A stretch of DNA of 64,000 nt. Origin: Pedobacter psychrotolerans. Its GTDB lineage: Bacteria; Bacteroidota; Bacteroidia; Sphingobacteriales; Sphingobacteriaceae. Where the stretch lies: NCBI RefSeq assembly GCF_004340665.1, contig NZ_SLWO01000003.1, positions 372,001-436,000 on the forward strand, given 5' to 3'. A program made the translations under genes and the position numbers. Below the pieces are notes generated by a model that was not told where the DNA came from, did not search any database, and saw only the letters and a program-made list of their open reading frames with translations. This document shows positions 42,694 through 51,765 of the stretch, one piece after another; within the stretch, counting starts at the first letter, position 1, and every line of letters begins with the position of its first letter.

Positions 42694-45600
42694 ATGAAAA
42701 AACTTCTACAAAGTTTGTTCATTCTTATGCTTTTTGCTGTAACGGCAATAGCTCAAGATCGAACAATCAGTGGTACAGTTACTTCTGCGGACGACAAACT
42801 ACCGCTTCCCGGAGTAAATGTGAAAATTAAAGGTGCAAAGGGTGGTACAGTTACTGGAGCAGACGGAAAATATTCTGTAAGAGTACCATCAGGCGTAACA
42901 GCACTAGAATTCAGTTCAATTGGATTTACAACTCAAACCAAGACGATTGGATCGGCTGGATCCATCAATGTTGCATTATTAGGTGATGCCAAATCATTAA
43001 GTGAAGTCGTAGTAACAGGACTTGGCGGTGCTAGAGATCAAAAGGCACTTGGTTATTCTGTCGCTAAAGTTGATGGGGATCGATTAAACAATGCAAGAAT
43101 AACCGATGTTAACACTGCTTTGGCGGGTAAGGTTGCCGGTGTTCAATTAAACGGATCTCCTAGTTCGTCATTTGACAATGCTTCAATCATTATTCGCGGT
43201 ATCAATGGTGTATCATTAGGAGCGCCATTATTTGTAATTGATGGTACGCCTACTACAGCAGACAATGTAAATATGGACAATGTTGAAAGTTTGACAGTTT
43301 TAAAAGGTGCAGCAGCAGCAGCGTTGTATGGTCAACGGGCCTATAATGGTGTAGTTGTAATTACTAATAAAAAAGGATCAAGAAGACCGGGAACTTCTGT
43401 TGAATTGAATACGGGTTATACAGCAGAGAAAGTTGCATTATTGCCAGATTATCAAAATGAATATGCTGGTGGTTATACAGCTGAATGGCCTATTTTTGAA
43501 TACAATCCAGCTATACACCCTGCTTCATGGGCTGCATTCAATGGTCAAAAAATGTTAGAATATGGTGCGGATGCAAGTTTTGGACCAAAAATAGACGGTA
43601 GCCAATATAGACCATACTATAGTTGGTTACCTGGTGAAAATTTTGGTAAAACTACTGCAATAACTGCTCAGCCAGATAATATTAAAGATTTCCTTCAAAC
43701 TGGTGGAAACTTCAATACCTCTCTTGCTTTTACAACTGGCGGAGATGCTTATAACTTGCGCGTAGGATACACGAACCAAACTAGAACACTTGTTCAGCAA
43801 AACTCAAATAGAAATATTAATATTTTCAATGTTAACGGGAGTTATGATATTAGCAAGAAATTAACAGTTTCTACTGACTTACAGTTCTCTAGAGAGGAAA
43901 GAAAAGGACAGCCCTATGAAGGTTATAGAAACGATGGTTTAAATATCGTTCAGGGTTTCAATCAGTGGTTTCAAAGGCAATTAGATATGAAGGAAATGGA
44001 GGGTAATCAGGTATTGGCTAACGGAAACCCAACATCCTGGAATATTGGCGATCCAAATGGAAGTGGTGATTTAGATGAAATAAATACACCTCAATATTGG
44101 GATAATCCATTTTGGGTAGCAAATAACAATTACCGTACCGCCAGAAGGAATAGGATATTTGGAAACTTAGGATTGAAATATAATATCACTAATGAGTTAG
44201 CATTGCAAGGTATAGTCCGTGCAGATGTAAATACACTTTTGGGTGATGAGCGTATGGCTACAGGTGGACTTCAGCAGGATTATTTCAAAACAACCTCAAA
44301 CAATAACAATGAGTTTAATTATGAATTAAATGCAACTTATAAAAAATCATGGGGAGACTTTAGCTTCGATGCATTACTGGGTGGAAACATCAGACATGAA
44401 AGAAGAGAAGGGTTGAACATGGAAACGGCTGGCGGTTTAAGCTTCCGTAATTATTTTAACATTGCAGCTTCGGTTGCAAGACCGATTACCGCAAACACTT
44501 TTTATGAGAAAGAAGTAAGAAGTATTTATGGAAAAGCATCATTAGGCTATAAAGGCTTTCTATATCTGGATGTTACTGGAAGAAATGACTGGTCATCTGT
44601 TTTTGCGCCTGACTTAAACTCTTACTTTTATCCTTCTGTATCAGGATCGTTCATCGCATCTCAATTTTTCTCACAAGGTGTGAAGAATATAATTTCATTT
44701 GCAAAAGTTAGAGCTTCTTATGCGAGAGTTGGCTCTGATTTGGATCCTTTCCAGTTAATGTTGCAATATAATATTAGACAATCTTATGGCGATAATGCGG
44801 CCATAAACATTGGCGATCAATTAAGAGACGGTAGAATTAAGCCAGCCTTGTCTGGATCAATTGAAGTTGGTACAGAATTGAAGTTCTTAAACGACAGAAT
44901 TGGAGTAGACTTCTCATATTATAAGAATAACAATAAAGACCAGATTATTTCGGTTACTGCAAATGGTGCTACAGGTTTCTCAAGCAATTTGATTAACGCA
45001 GGACAGCTGACTAACCGAGGTTTAGAATTAGCCTTAACAGGTACACCTGTAAAAACAAGAAATGTATCTTGGGACATATCAGTTAATTATAGCAGAAGCA
45101 GAACTATAGTTGATGAAATTACCCCAACTCAAGACAATGTTTTATATGAGAACTCTACTTTTTTTGGAAGCAGTTTGAATTTAACAAAAGGTGAAGAATG
45201 GGGAAGAGTATTAGGTAATAAATTTAATAGGGATGCTAATGGTAATATGATTATTGGCGCAAATGGTCAGCCAACTTTCAGTACCGCTCAGTTTATTGGT
45301 TTTGCCAGACCGAGGTATAATGGTGGTGCATTCAGTTCATTGAGAGTTTACAATTTTGATTTCTCGTTCTCTTTAGATTTTCAAAAGGGTGGTTTATTTA
45401 ATTCAACTACGCGTGCATTTAATATGGGAAGTGGTTTATCTACAGAAACATTAGGTGTAAATGATAAAGGCATTGATTGGAGGTTACCTGTATCACAAGG
45501 CGGTGGTTATAAATTTGCAGGAGTATTAGCAAATGGGCAGCCAAATAACAGATACATTGAGGCAAGTTCAGCGTTCTATACCGGAATGCAAAACGGAGCT

Positions 45601-45864
45601 GGAGAGATGTTTATGATTGACGCTTCCTATTTAAAACTAAGAGAAGTAAGATTAGGTTATTCAGTGCCAACTCAATTCCTTAAAAGTAAGTTGGGTTTAG
45701 TTAAATCTGCAAACCTAGGTTTGATCGTAGGAAATGCCTGGTTAATATCTGCACCAGGTAAAAAATATGGAGTAGATCCTTCAGAATTAGAAAATTTCTG
45801 GCAGGAAGGTGGTCAATTGCCTCAAACTAGAACTTTCGGTTTTAATTTAAGAGTTGGCTTTTAA
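42694..45864 (+). CDS. SusC/RagA-family TonB-dependent outer-membrane transporter, pair 1
   Basis: A 1056-residue transporter: signal peptide (MKKLLQSLFILMLFAVTAIAQ), carboxypeptidase-regulatory-like domain at about 22-100 (SGTVTSADDKLPLPGVNVKI), TonB-box-like LSEVVVTGLGG, a plug at about 115-225 and the barrel. It ends in Phe (LRVGF), as outer-membrane barrels usually do. By family it imports an oligomeric nutrient across the outer membrane with SusD as lid. The TonB-box phrase (VTGLGG) and SusD partner differ from those of pairs 2-4, so it belongs to another lineage. The substrate is unknown. Confidence 0.93.
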   Translation: MKKLLQSLFILMLFAVTAIAQDRTISGTVTSADDKLPLPGVNVKIKGAKGGTVTGADGKYSVRVPSGVTALEFSSIGFTTQTKTIGSAGSINVALLGDAKSLSEVVVTGLGGARDQKALGYSVAKVDGDRLNNARITDVNTALAGKVAGVQLNGSPSSSFDNASIIIRGINGVSLGAPLFVIDGTPTTADNVNMDNVESLTVLKGAAAAALYGQRAYNGVVVITNKKGSRRPGTSVELNTGYTAEKVALLPDYQNEYAGGYTAEWPIFEYNPAIHPASWAAFNGQKMLEYGADASFGPKIDGSQYRPYYSWLPGENFGKTTAITAQPDNIKDFLQTGGNFNTSLAFTTGGDAYNLRVGYTNQTRTLVQQNSNRNINIFNVNGSYDISKKLTVSTDLQFSREERKGQPYEGYRNDGLNIVQGFNQWFQRQLDMKEMEGNQVLANGNPTSWNIGDPNGSGDLDEINTPQYWDNPFWVANNNYRTARRNRIFGNLGLKYNITNELALQGIVRADVNTLLGDERMATGGLQQDYFKTTSNNNNEFNYELNATYKKSWGDFSFDALLGGNIRHERREGLNMETAGGLSFRNYFNIAASVARPITANTFYEKEVRSIYGKASLGYKGFLYLDVTGRNDWSSVFAPDLNSYFYPSVSGSFIASQFFSQGVKNIISFAKVRASYARVGSDLDPFQLMLQYNIRQSYGDNAAINIGDQLRDGRIKPALSGSIEVGTELKFLNDRIGVDFSYYKNNNKDQIISVTANGATGFSSNLINAGQLTNRGLELALTGTPVKTRNVSWDISVNYSRSRTIVDEITPTQDNVLYENSTFFGSSLNLTKGEEWGRVLGNKFNRDANGNMIIGANGQPTFSTAQFIGFARPRYNGGAFSSLRVYNFDFSFSLDFQKGGLFNSTTRAFNMGSGLSTETLGVNDKGIDWRLPVSQGGGYKFAGVLANGQPNNRYIEASSAFYTGMQNGAGEMFMIDASYLKLREVRLGYSVPTQFLKSKLGLVKSANLGLIVGNAWLISAPGKKYGVDPSELENFWQEGGQLPQTRTFGFNLRVGF

Positions 45865-45882
45865 TTGATAATAGAAGAAATC

Positions 45883-47391
45883 ATGACTAAGATAAAACAA
45901 TATATAGCACTCTCACTTGTTTTTACAAGTGTGGTGCTGAATGGCTGTAAGAAGCCTGGTGATTTTGGGGATATGAATATCGACCCAACGCAAGTGCCAA
46001 ATCCTACAACAAAATCTCTATTTACAAATTCACTACAGGCACTTTCAGGATCTGTAACTACAACAACAGGTCAGGCACAAACTCTGCCTGCTTTGGTAAT
46101 TGGCAATAATGTAGGCTTTATTTGGGCACAACACATGTCTGAAGGCCCATATTTAACCAGTTCCAATTACGCCGACGCCGCCGCAGGACAATCATATTGG
46201 GCATATTACACAGGAGCATTAATCAATCTTAAAAAAATAATTGATTCAAATAATGCAGGAGGACTCGAAGCCGAAGTAACGGCAAATGGATCTAAAAATA
46301 ATCAGCTTGCAGCAGCTAGAATACTGAAAGCATTTGTTTTCTGGAAGCTTACTGACAGATGGGGGGATTTACCATATGAGGAAGCCCTTCAAGGGGCCAC
46401 TATTCTGACACCGAAGTACCAAAAGCAAGAACTTATTTATGCAGATTTATTTAAAGAGCTTAAGGAAGCGGCAGCACAAATAGATGGTGGTTCTGGTATG
46501 CAAGGAGATATTCTACTAAATGGAGATATGGCAATGTGGAAAAAGTTTGCTGCTACTCAAAGATTATTTATGGCCTTGAGGTTATCCAAGTTATATCCTG
46601 CAGCTGGCGGTTTAGCTGCTACAGAGTTTAACGCTGCTCTTCCTGATGTTATTGGAGCAGGCGAAGATGTTGCATATACTTATTTATCTGGAGATCCAAT
46701 TAATAATAATCCTTGGTATGTAAATTACTCTGTTTCAAATAGAAACGATTTTGCAATAAGTGAACCTTTAGTACGTTACATGAGGGCAAATGGATCTGGA
46801 ACTGATCCTAGATTGCCAGTTTTTGCCGAAACACTTCCAAATGGAACAATCCGGGGTTTGGAATATGGTAGAACAACACAAGTAAATATTCCAAATGTTT
46901 ATAGCCGTTTAGGTACTGCTTTTAGAAGTCAGGATTCCCCTGGTTATTGGTTAACCTATGCCCAAGTGTGTTTTGCAAAAGCAGAAGCAGCTAAACTTGG
47001 ATGGATTTCTGGTGGTGATGCTTCGGCTAAAACATTTTATGATGAAGGTATAGATGCATCATTAGAACTTTATGGTGTGCCTAATGCAACATTTAAAAAT
47101 CAAACTGGCGTTGCTTATGTACCAGCAACAGCTATTCAACAGATATCAACTCAAAGATGGATTCATCTGTTTCTTAATGGTTGGGAAGCATGGTCTGAAT
47201 GGAGAAGGACAGGTTTTCCGGTATTAACCCCCGGTTCTGGAAATACAAATAGTGGCGGCGGTATTCCAAGAAGACAGGCTTATCCAGTAGCCGATAAAAC
47301 TTCGAACAAAGCTAATTATGATGCAGTTCTTGTGCAGCAAGGACCTGATAATATTAACACCAGGATGTGGTGGGATAAACCAAATCCATAG
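45883..47391 (+). CDS. SusD/RagB-family nutrient-binding lipoprotein, pair 1 (SusD-like type 2)
   Basis: A 502-residue surface lipoprotein with lipobox (SVVLNGC, Cys22) that should form the lid on SusC1. Motifs (NNVGFIWAQHMSEGPYL, AAARILKAFVFWKLTDRWGDLPYEEAL, ISTQRWIHLFLNGWEAWSEWRRTGFP, RRQAYP) point to the PF12771 SusD-like family. The other three SusD proteins of the window are of the classic SusD family. The start is ATG at 45883, 18 bp after the susC1 stop; the TTG directly after the stop is not needed. A terminator follows. Confidence 0.92.
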   Translation: MTKIKQYIALSLVFTSVVLNGCKKPGDFGDMNIDPTQVPNPTTKSLFTNSLQALSGSVTTTTGQAQTLPALVIGNNVGFIWAQHMSEGPYLTSSNYADAAAGQSYWAYYTGALINLKKIIDSNNAGGLEAEVTANGSKNNQLAAARILKAFVFWKLTDRWGDLPYEEALQGATILTPKYQKQELIYADLFKELKEAAAQIDGGSGMQGDILLNGDMAMWKKFAATQRLFMALRLSKLYPAAGGLAATEFNAALPDVIGAGEDVAYTYLSGDPINNNPWYVNYSVSNRNDFAISEPLVRYMRANGSGTDPRLPVFAETLPNGTIRGLEYGRTTQVNIPNVYSRLGTAFRSQDSPGYWLTYAQVCFAKAEAAKLGWISGGDASAKTFYDEGIDASLELYGVPNATFKNQTGVAYVPATAIQQISTQRWIHLFLNGWEAWSEWRRTGFPVLTPGSGNTNSGGGIPRRQAYPVADKTSNKANYDAVLVQQGPDNINTRMWWDKPNP

Positions 47392-47405
47392 TAAAAATCA
47401 ATTAG

Positions 47406-47431
47406 AGGGAGCCACTAAAGCTCCCTTTTTT
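47406..47431 (+). terminator. Terminator after susD1
   Basis: AGGGAGC (47406-47412) pairs with GCTCCCT (47420-47426) around a CACTAAA loop, followed by a T tract. It separates susD1 from the exported protein gene that starts at 47445. Confidence 0.85.
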
Positions 47432-47444
47432 AATTTAAAAATAA

Positions 47445-48122
47445 ATGAAAAACATATTATCCCTTATTATAACTCTTTTAAGCCTACAACATAGTTTTGC
47501 TCAACAGGATATTCTTCGTTTGAAAAATGTTGTTGGGAAAACACCTTTGAGGACACAACAATATAGTGAGTATGTTGGCAGTGCTTTCTTCAGTGATGTT
47601 TGGAGCAAAGGCATTGTTAAAGATGTTAACGGTACGTCAATTAAAGATATCGAACTTAAATATGATGAACTTACAGATGAACTTTTATTTCGTTCAAATG
47701 ATGGACAGGAACTTGGTTTTGCCGTACAGGTTTCACAATTTGAAATCAATATAAACACATCTGGAAATTTAAAGAAACATTTTTTCAAGAACGGTTTTCC
47801 AGCGATAGCCAAGTCTAGTGAAAGATCTTTTTTTGAAATCCTTCACAATGGAAAAATAAACTTGCTGAAGAAGAATTATAAAAGGGTAGAAGAATCAAGA
47901 GCATTCAATACCGCTACTGTTACCAAGACAATTATTAATAGACTTAAGTATTTTACTTATGATGGGTTTAGGATAACGGAGTTCAAAAGAGATATTAAAT
48001 CCTTACAAAAGGTTTTTGGAGAGACATCGTTAGTTGTTATAGAGTATATTAAGAACCAAAAACTAGATATAAAAAATGATGATGATTTAATAAAGGTATT
48101 GGAATTTTATTCAGGTTTATAA
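47445..48122 (+). CDS. Exported protein of unknown function
   Basis: A 225-residue protein with a signal peptide (MKNILSLIITLLSLQHSFAQQ). The mature part is rich in Lys, Asp and Asn and shows alternating strands (DIELKYDELTDELLFRSNDGQELGFAVQVSQFEININ), then a helical Lys-rich half (SLQKVFGETSLVVIEYIKNQKLD). I cannot assign a family. It lies only about 14 bp beyond the T tract of the susD1 terminator, between two SusC/SusD pairs. It may depend on read-through or on a promoter inside that narrow gap; no box is obvious. Confidence 0.7.
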   Translation: MKNILSLIITLLSLQHSFAQQDILRLKNVVGKTPLRTQQYSEYVGSAFFSDVWSKGIVKDVNGTSIKDIELKYDELTDELLFRSNDGQELGFAVQVSQFEININTSGNLKKHFFKNGFPAIAKSSERSFFEILHNGKINLLKKNYKRVEESRAFNTATVTKTIINRLKYFTYDGFRITEFKRDIKSLQKVFGETSLVVIEYIKNQKLDIKNDDDLIKVLEFYSGL

Positions 48123-48483
48123 ATAAATGGCAGAACTTATAAGTTTTGTTATTTGTTTATTATATGTATAATATCCCGTAATTGTCTGTTAAACAATAGA
48201 TTACTTATGATGATTGCAATACAGCTACATATAGATATTAGTATAAATAAATATTTAATAGGTCATTTTTACCCATAAACAATCTATTCGGATAAGTTAA
48301 TACAATGATATGATTTCAAATAAATGTTGGATTAAAATTTAATGGGTGTACAACAAGGAAGTTTAATTATATGTTTAACATATAAATGTCATTTGTTTCT
48401 ATGAGTTGTTAAAATGTGTTAAATAATAGTTTTGCAATATTACATTTGCTACCCTAAAAATAATCACATCTAACTTCAAATTC
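48123..48483 (+). other. AT-rich leader region upstream of susC2
   Basis: A 361-bp gap without a gene. It holds a TTGTTAAAATGTGTTAAAT stretch (about 48406-48424) and a TACATTTG box at 48441-48448, described separately. I see nothing else except A/T-rich sequence. Confidence 0.4.
48441..48448 (+). promoter_or_regulatory. -7 promoter box for susC2
   Basis: TACATTTG matches TAnnTTTG exactly and lies 35 bp before the susC2 ATG at 48484. Confidence 0.5.
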
Positions 48484-51400
48484 ATGAAAAAACTTCTACA
48501 AAGTTTGTTTGTCCTTATGTTTGTTGCATTTACTGCGATGGCTCAGGATAGAACAATTACTGGTACAGTTACTTCACAGGACGACAAATTGCCAGTTCCT
48601 GGGGTAACCGTAAAAGTCAAAGGTACTTCCGCCGGTGCAGTAACGGATTCCAATGGTAAGTATTCTGTAAGTATTCCTTCTGGATCTAATACTTTAGAAT
48701 TCAGCTATATTGGGTATGTAACTAAAGAGCAGACTATTTCTACAAAAACTGTTTTAAATATTGTTTTAGTAGCAGATTCTAAGACATTAACTGATGTGGT
48801 TGTTGTTGGTTACGGTACGACTACAAAACAAGCTTTTACAGGTTCGGCAAAAACCATTAGTGCAGAACAATTGGGAAATAAGAGAGTGTCCAATTTATCT
48901 CAGGCATTAGCTGGTGAGGTTTCTGGTGTACGTGTAATAACGCAAAGTGGCCAGCCAGGTACTGAAGCAAAAGTTCGTATTAGGGGTATTGGCTCAGTGT
49001 CAGGTAACCGCGACCCTTTATATGTTGTTGATGGTGTTCCATTTTACGGAAGTTTAAATTCTGTTAATATCAACGATATCGAATCGACAACTGTGTTAAA
49101 AGATGCGGCTGCAACGGCTATTTATGGTTCACGAGGTTCAAACGGTGTAATTTTAATCACAACCAGATCAGGAAAAGGTAAAAGTTCCTTCATTGAAGGG
49201 GATGTAAATTTTGGAACAAACATGGCATTATTGCCACGTTATGATGTAATCAAATCTCCAGAAGAATTTATTGGTTTAGCATGGGAAGGTTTATATAATC
49301 AAGGTAGAGGTTTAGCAACTCCATTGAATGATGCAGCCGCAATTACATATGCTAACAATAGAATTTTTGGCCCAACGGCTGGCGGCTTACCAGCTGCATC
49401 TAACATTTGGAATTCTACGGGTGCTAATTTGATTGATCCAGCTACAAGACAAGTAAGATCTGGTGTAACTAGAAAATTTGATCCTGAAAACTGGGAAGAT
49501 TATGCATTTCAAAACTCGGCCCGTACAGAAGTAAATGTGAGAATTGGTGGCAGCTCTGATAAAACCAGTTATTTTACATCTCTTGGCTATTTAGATGATA
49601 TCGGTTACTCAATAAAATCTAACTATAAACGCCTGAATGCAAGGTTAAACTTAACGCATGAAGTTAAACCTTGGTTAATTGGTGGCATGAATTTAGGCTA
49701 TACCAACTCAAAAAGAAACTTTGGTGGTCAAACTTCAGATTCTGGAAGCGTTTTCTGGTTTGTTGATAATATTCCTCCAATTTATCCACTTTTCTTAAGG
49801 GATGCAACTGGAGGTATCATTCAAGACCCGGTTTTTGGTGGTAATCAATACGATTATGGTAATGCAGGTAGAAGATTTGGTTCTTTAACCAATGCAATCG
49901 CTGACACTCAATATAACACAGATAGAGATGATAGAAACGAATTAAACGGAAATGTTTCTCTAACAGCTAAAATTATTCCAGGTTTGACTTTCGAAAATAC
50001 TTTTGGTTTACAATACTATAACAATGAGAGTGTAACTAGAAATAATAAATATTATGGTTCTGCTGCTTCTCAAGGAGGTGCAATCTATTTAGAAAATACT
50101 AGCTTAATGTCTTATAATCTTTTGAATTTGTTAAGATATAAGAAAACATTCGGCGATAATAGTTTTGAGGCATTAGCTGCTCATGAAGTAACTGACTGGA
50201 AATTAAAAACCTTACAAGCTTCAAGATATAATTTAGTTTTAAATGATTCTGAAGATCTAAATAATGGCACAGTAACTAATCCAAGTAACTCTTATAGTGA
50301 GCAATATAAATTAGAAAGTTATTTTGGTCAGATTAACTATGATTATCAAAAGAAATATTTCTTATCAGGAAGTTTAAGAAGAGACGGTTCATCTAGATTT
50401 AAAACCAATAGATGGGGAACTTTTGGATCTGTAGGTGCAGGATGGTTGGTTTCTAGTGAAGAATTCATGAAGTCTCAAAATATCTTCAGCTCACTAAAGT
50501 TGAAGGCGAGTTATGGTTTAATTGGTGATCAAGGTGGTGTTGGATATTATCCAGGATACAATACGTTCAATATTGATAACGTAAATGACCAGCCAGGTCT
50601 TTCAATTGATTTGGTAGGTAACCCTGATTTAACCTGGGAAACTTCAAAAATGTTCCAAACAGGAGTTGAATTTAATTTAGGCACTTATTTAACAGGTTCC
50701 GTTGATTATTATTTGAAAAATACAGATGATTTAATTTTTGACAGAAGAATAGGTCCATCAAGTGGATATGCTATTGTTAAAGTTAACGGAGGTTCACTAA
50801 GAAATCAAGGGGTAGAGTTTGACCTAACTGGCCATATCTTTAAAAAGAAGGATTTTTATCTTGATTTAGGAATTAATGGTGAAATTTTCTCCAATAAAAT
50901 GACTGCAATGCCAATTGATCCATCAACGGGATTACCAAAACCAATTGATGTTCAAGGCAACTACGCCTGGTCTGTTGGACATTCAATTTATGATTTCTAT
51001 GTACGTAAGTATACAGGAGTTGACGCCGCAGATGGTAAATCTACTTGGGAAGCTTATTATCTTGATGCTAATAACAATGGTGTTCCAGATGGTGGTTTAT
51101 TAGAAAATCAGGCAGGTGAGTATATTGGTTCGTTAAGTTCTTATTTAGCTGCTAATCCTGATAAAGAAGGTCAATTAAAGAAAACCACTACAAAAACCTA
51201 TCAAAATGCTACCCAGCAATATGACGGTCGCTCTGCAATTCCTGATGTAAGAGGTGCAATTAATTTGAGTACTGGTTATAAAGGGTTTGATTTAAGCGTT
51301 CAAATGCTTTATAGTTTAGGTGGATATGTTTATGATGGTGCTTACGCAGGTTTAATGGGTAATGGATTAATTGCCAACAATAACTGGCATAAAGACATCT

Positions 51401-51753
51401 TAAACAGATGGCAATCTCCAAGTCAGCCAGGTGATGGAATTGTTCCTAGAATTTCTAACAACCAAGATGCAAACGTAAATTCAGCATCATCTCGTTTTAT
51501 TACAAAGGCAGATTATTTTTCACTTAATAACGTACGTTTAGGGTACACTTTCACGAAAAAAATCACTGATAAATTAGGTTTGGCAGGTTTAAGTTTATGG
51601 GTTTCTGGAGACAATCTTTATTTAGGTACAGCTCGTGCGGGATTAAATCCAATGACTGCAGAGCCAGCTAACAGTACCGAAACTGGAGGTAGTGATACAT
51701 ACAGATATTCGCCATTATCTACTATTTCTGCAGGTTTAAGAGTTAAGCTTTAA
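48484..51753 (+). CDS. SusC/RagA-family TonB-dependent outer-membrane transporter, pair 2
   Basis: A 1089-residue transporter with signal peptide (MKKLLQSLFVLMFVAFTAMAQ), regulatory-like domain (TGTVTSQDDKLPVPGVTVKV), TonB-box-like LTDVVVVGYG and a plug with VRIRGIGSVSGNRDPLYVVDG and AIYGSRGSNGVILITT. The barrel follows. Unusually, the last residue is Leu (LRVKL) instead of Phe or another aromatic residue. The susD2 gene starts 12 bp after its stop. The transported nutrient is unknown. Confidence 0.95.
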   Translation: MKKLLQSLFVLMFVAFTAMAQDRTITGTVTSQDDKLPVPGVTVKVKGTSAGAVTDSNGKYSVSIPSGSNTLEFSYIGYVTKEQTISTKTVLNIVLVADSKTLTDVVVVGYGTTTKQAFTGSAKTISAEQLGNKRVSNLSQALAGEVSGVRVITQSGQPGTEAKVRIRGIGSVSGNRDPLYVVDGVPFYGSLNSVNINDIESTTVLKDAAATAIYGSRGSNGVILITTRSGKGKSSFIEGDVNFGTNMALLPRYDVIKSPEEFIGLAWEGLYNQGRGLATPLNDAAAITYANNRIFGPTAGGLPAASNIWNSTGANLIDPATRQVRSGVTRKFDPENWEDYAFQNSARTEVNVRIGGSSDKTSYFTSLGYLDDIGYSIKSNYKRLNARLNLTHEVKPWLIGGMNLGYTNSKRNFGGQTSDSGSVFWFVDNIPPIYPLFLRDATGGIIQDPVFGGNQYDYGNAGRRFGSLTNAIADTQYNTDRDDRNELNGNVSLTAKIIPGLTFENTFGLQYYNNESVTRNNKYYGSAASQGGAIYLENTSLMSYNLLNLLRYKKTFGDNSFEALAAHEVTDWKLKTLQASRYNLVLNDSEDLNNGTVTNPSNSYSEQYKLESYFGQINYDYQKKYFLSGSLRRDGSSRFKTNRWGTFGSVGAGWLVSSEEFMKSQNIFSSLKLKASYGLIGDQGGVGYYPGYNTFNIDNVNDQPGLSIDLVGNPDLTWETSKMFQTGVEFNLGTYLTGSVDYYLKNTDDLIFDRRIGPSSGYAIVKVNGGSLRNQGVEFDLTGHIFKKKDFYLDLGINGEIFSNKMTAMPIDPSTGLPKPIDVQGNYAWSVGHSIYDFYVRKYTGVDAADGKSTWEAYYLDANNNGVPDGGLLENQAGEYIGSLSSYLAANPDKEGQLKKTTTKTYQNATQQYDGRSAIPDVRGAINLSTGYKGFDLSVQMLYSLGGYVYDGAYAGLMGNGLIANNNWHKDILNRWQSPSQPGDGIVPRISNNQDANVNSASSRFITKADYFSLNNVRLGYTFTKKITDKLGLAGLSLWVSGDNLYLGTARAGLNPMTAEPANSTETGGSDTYRYSPLSTISAGLRVKL

Positions 51754-51765
51754 TAATAAACTAAA

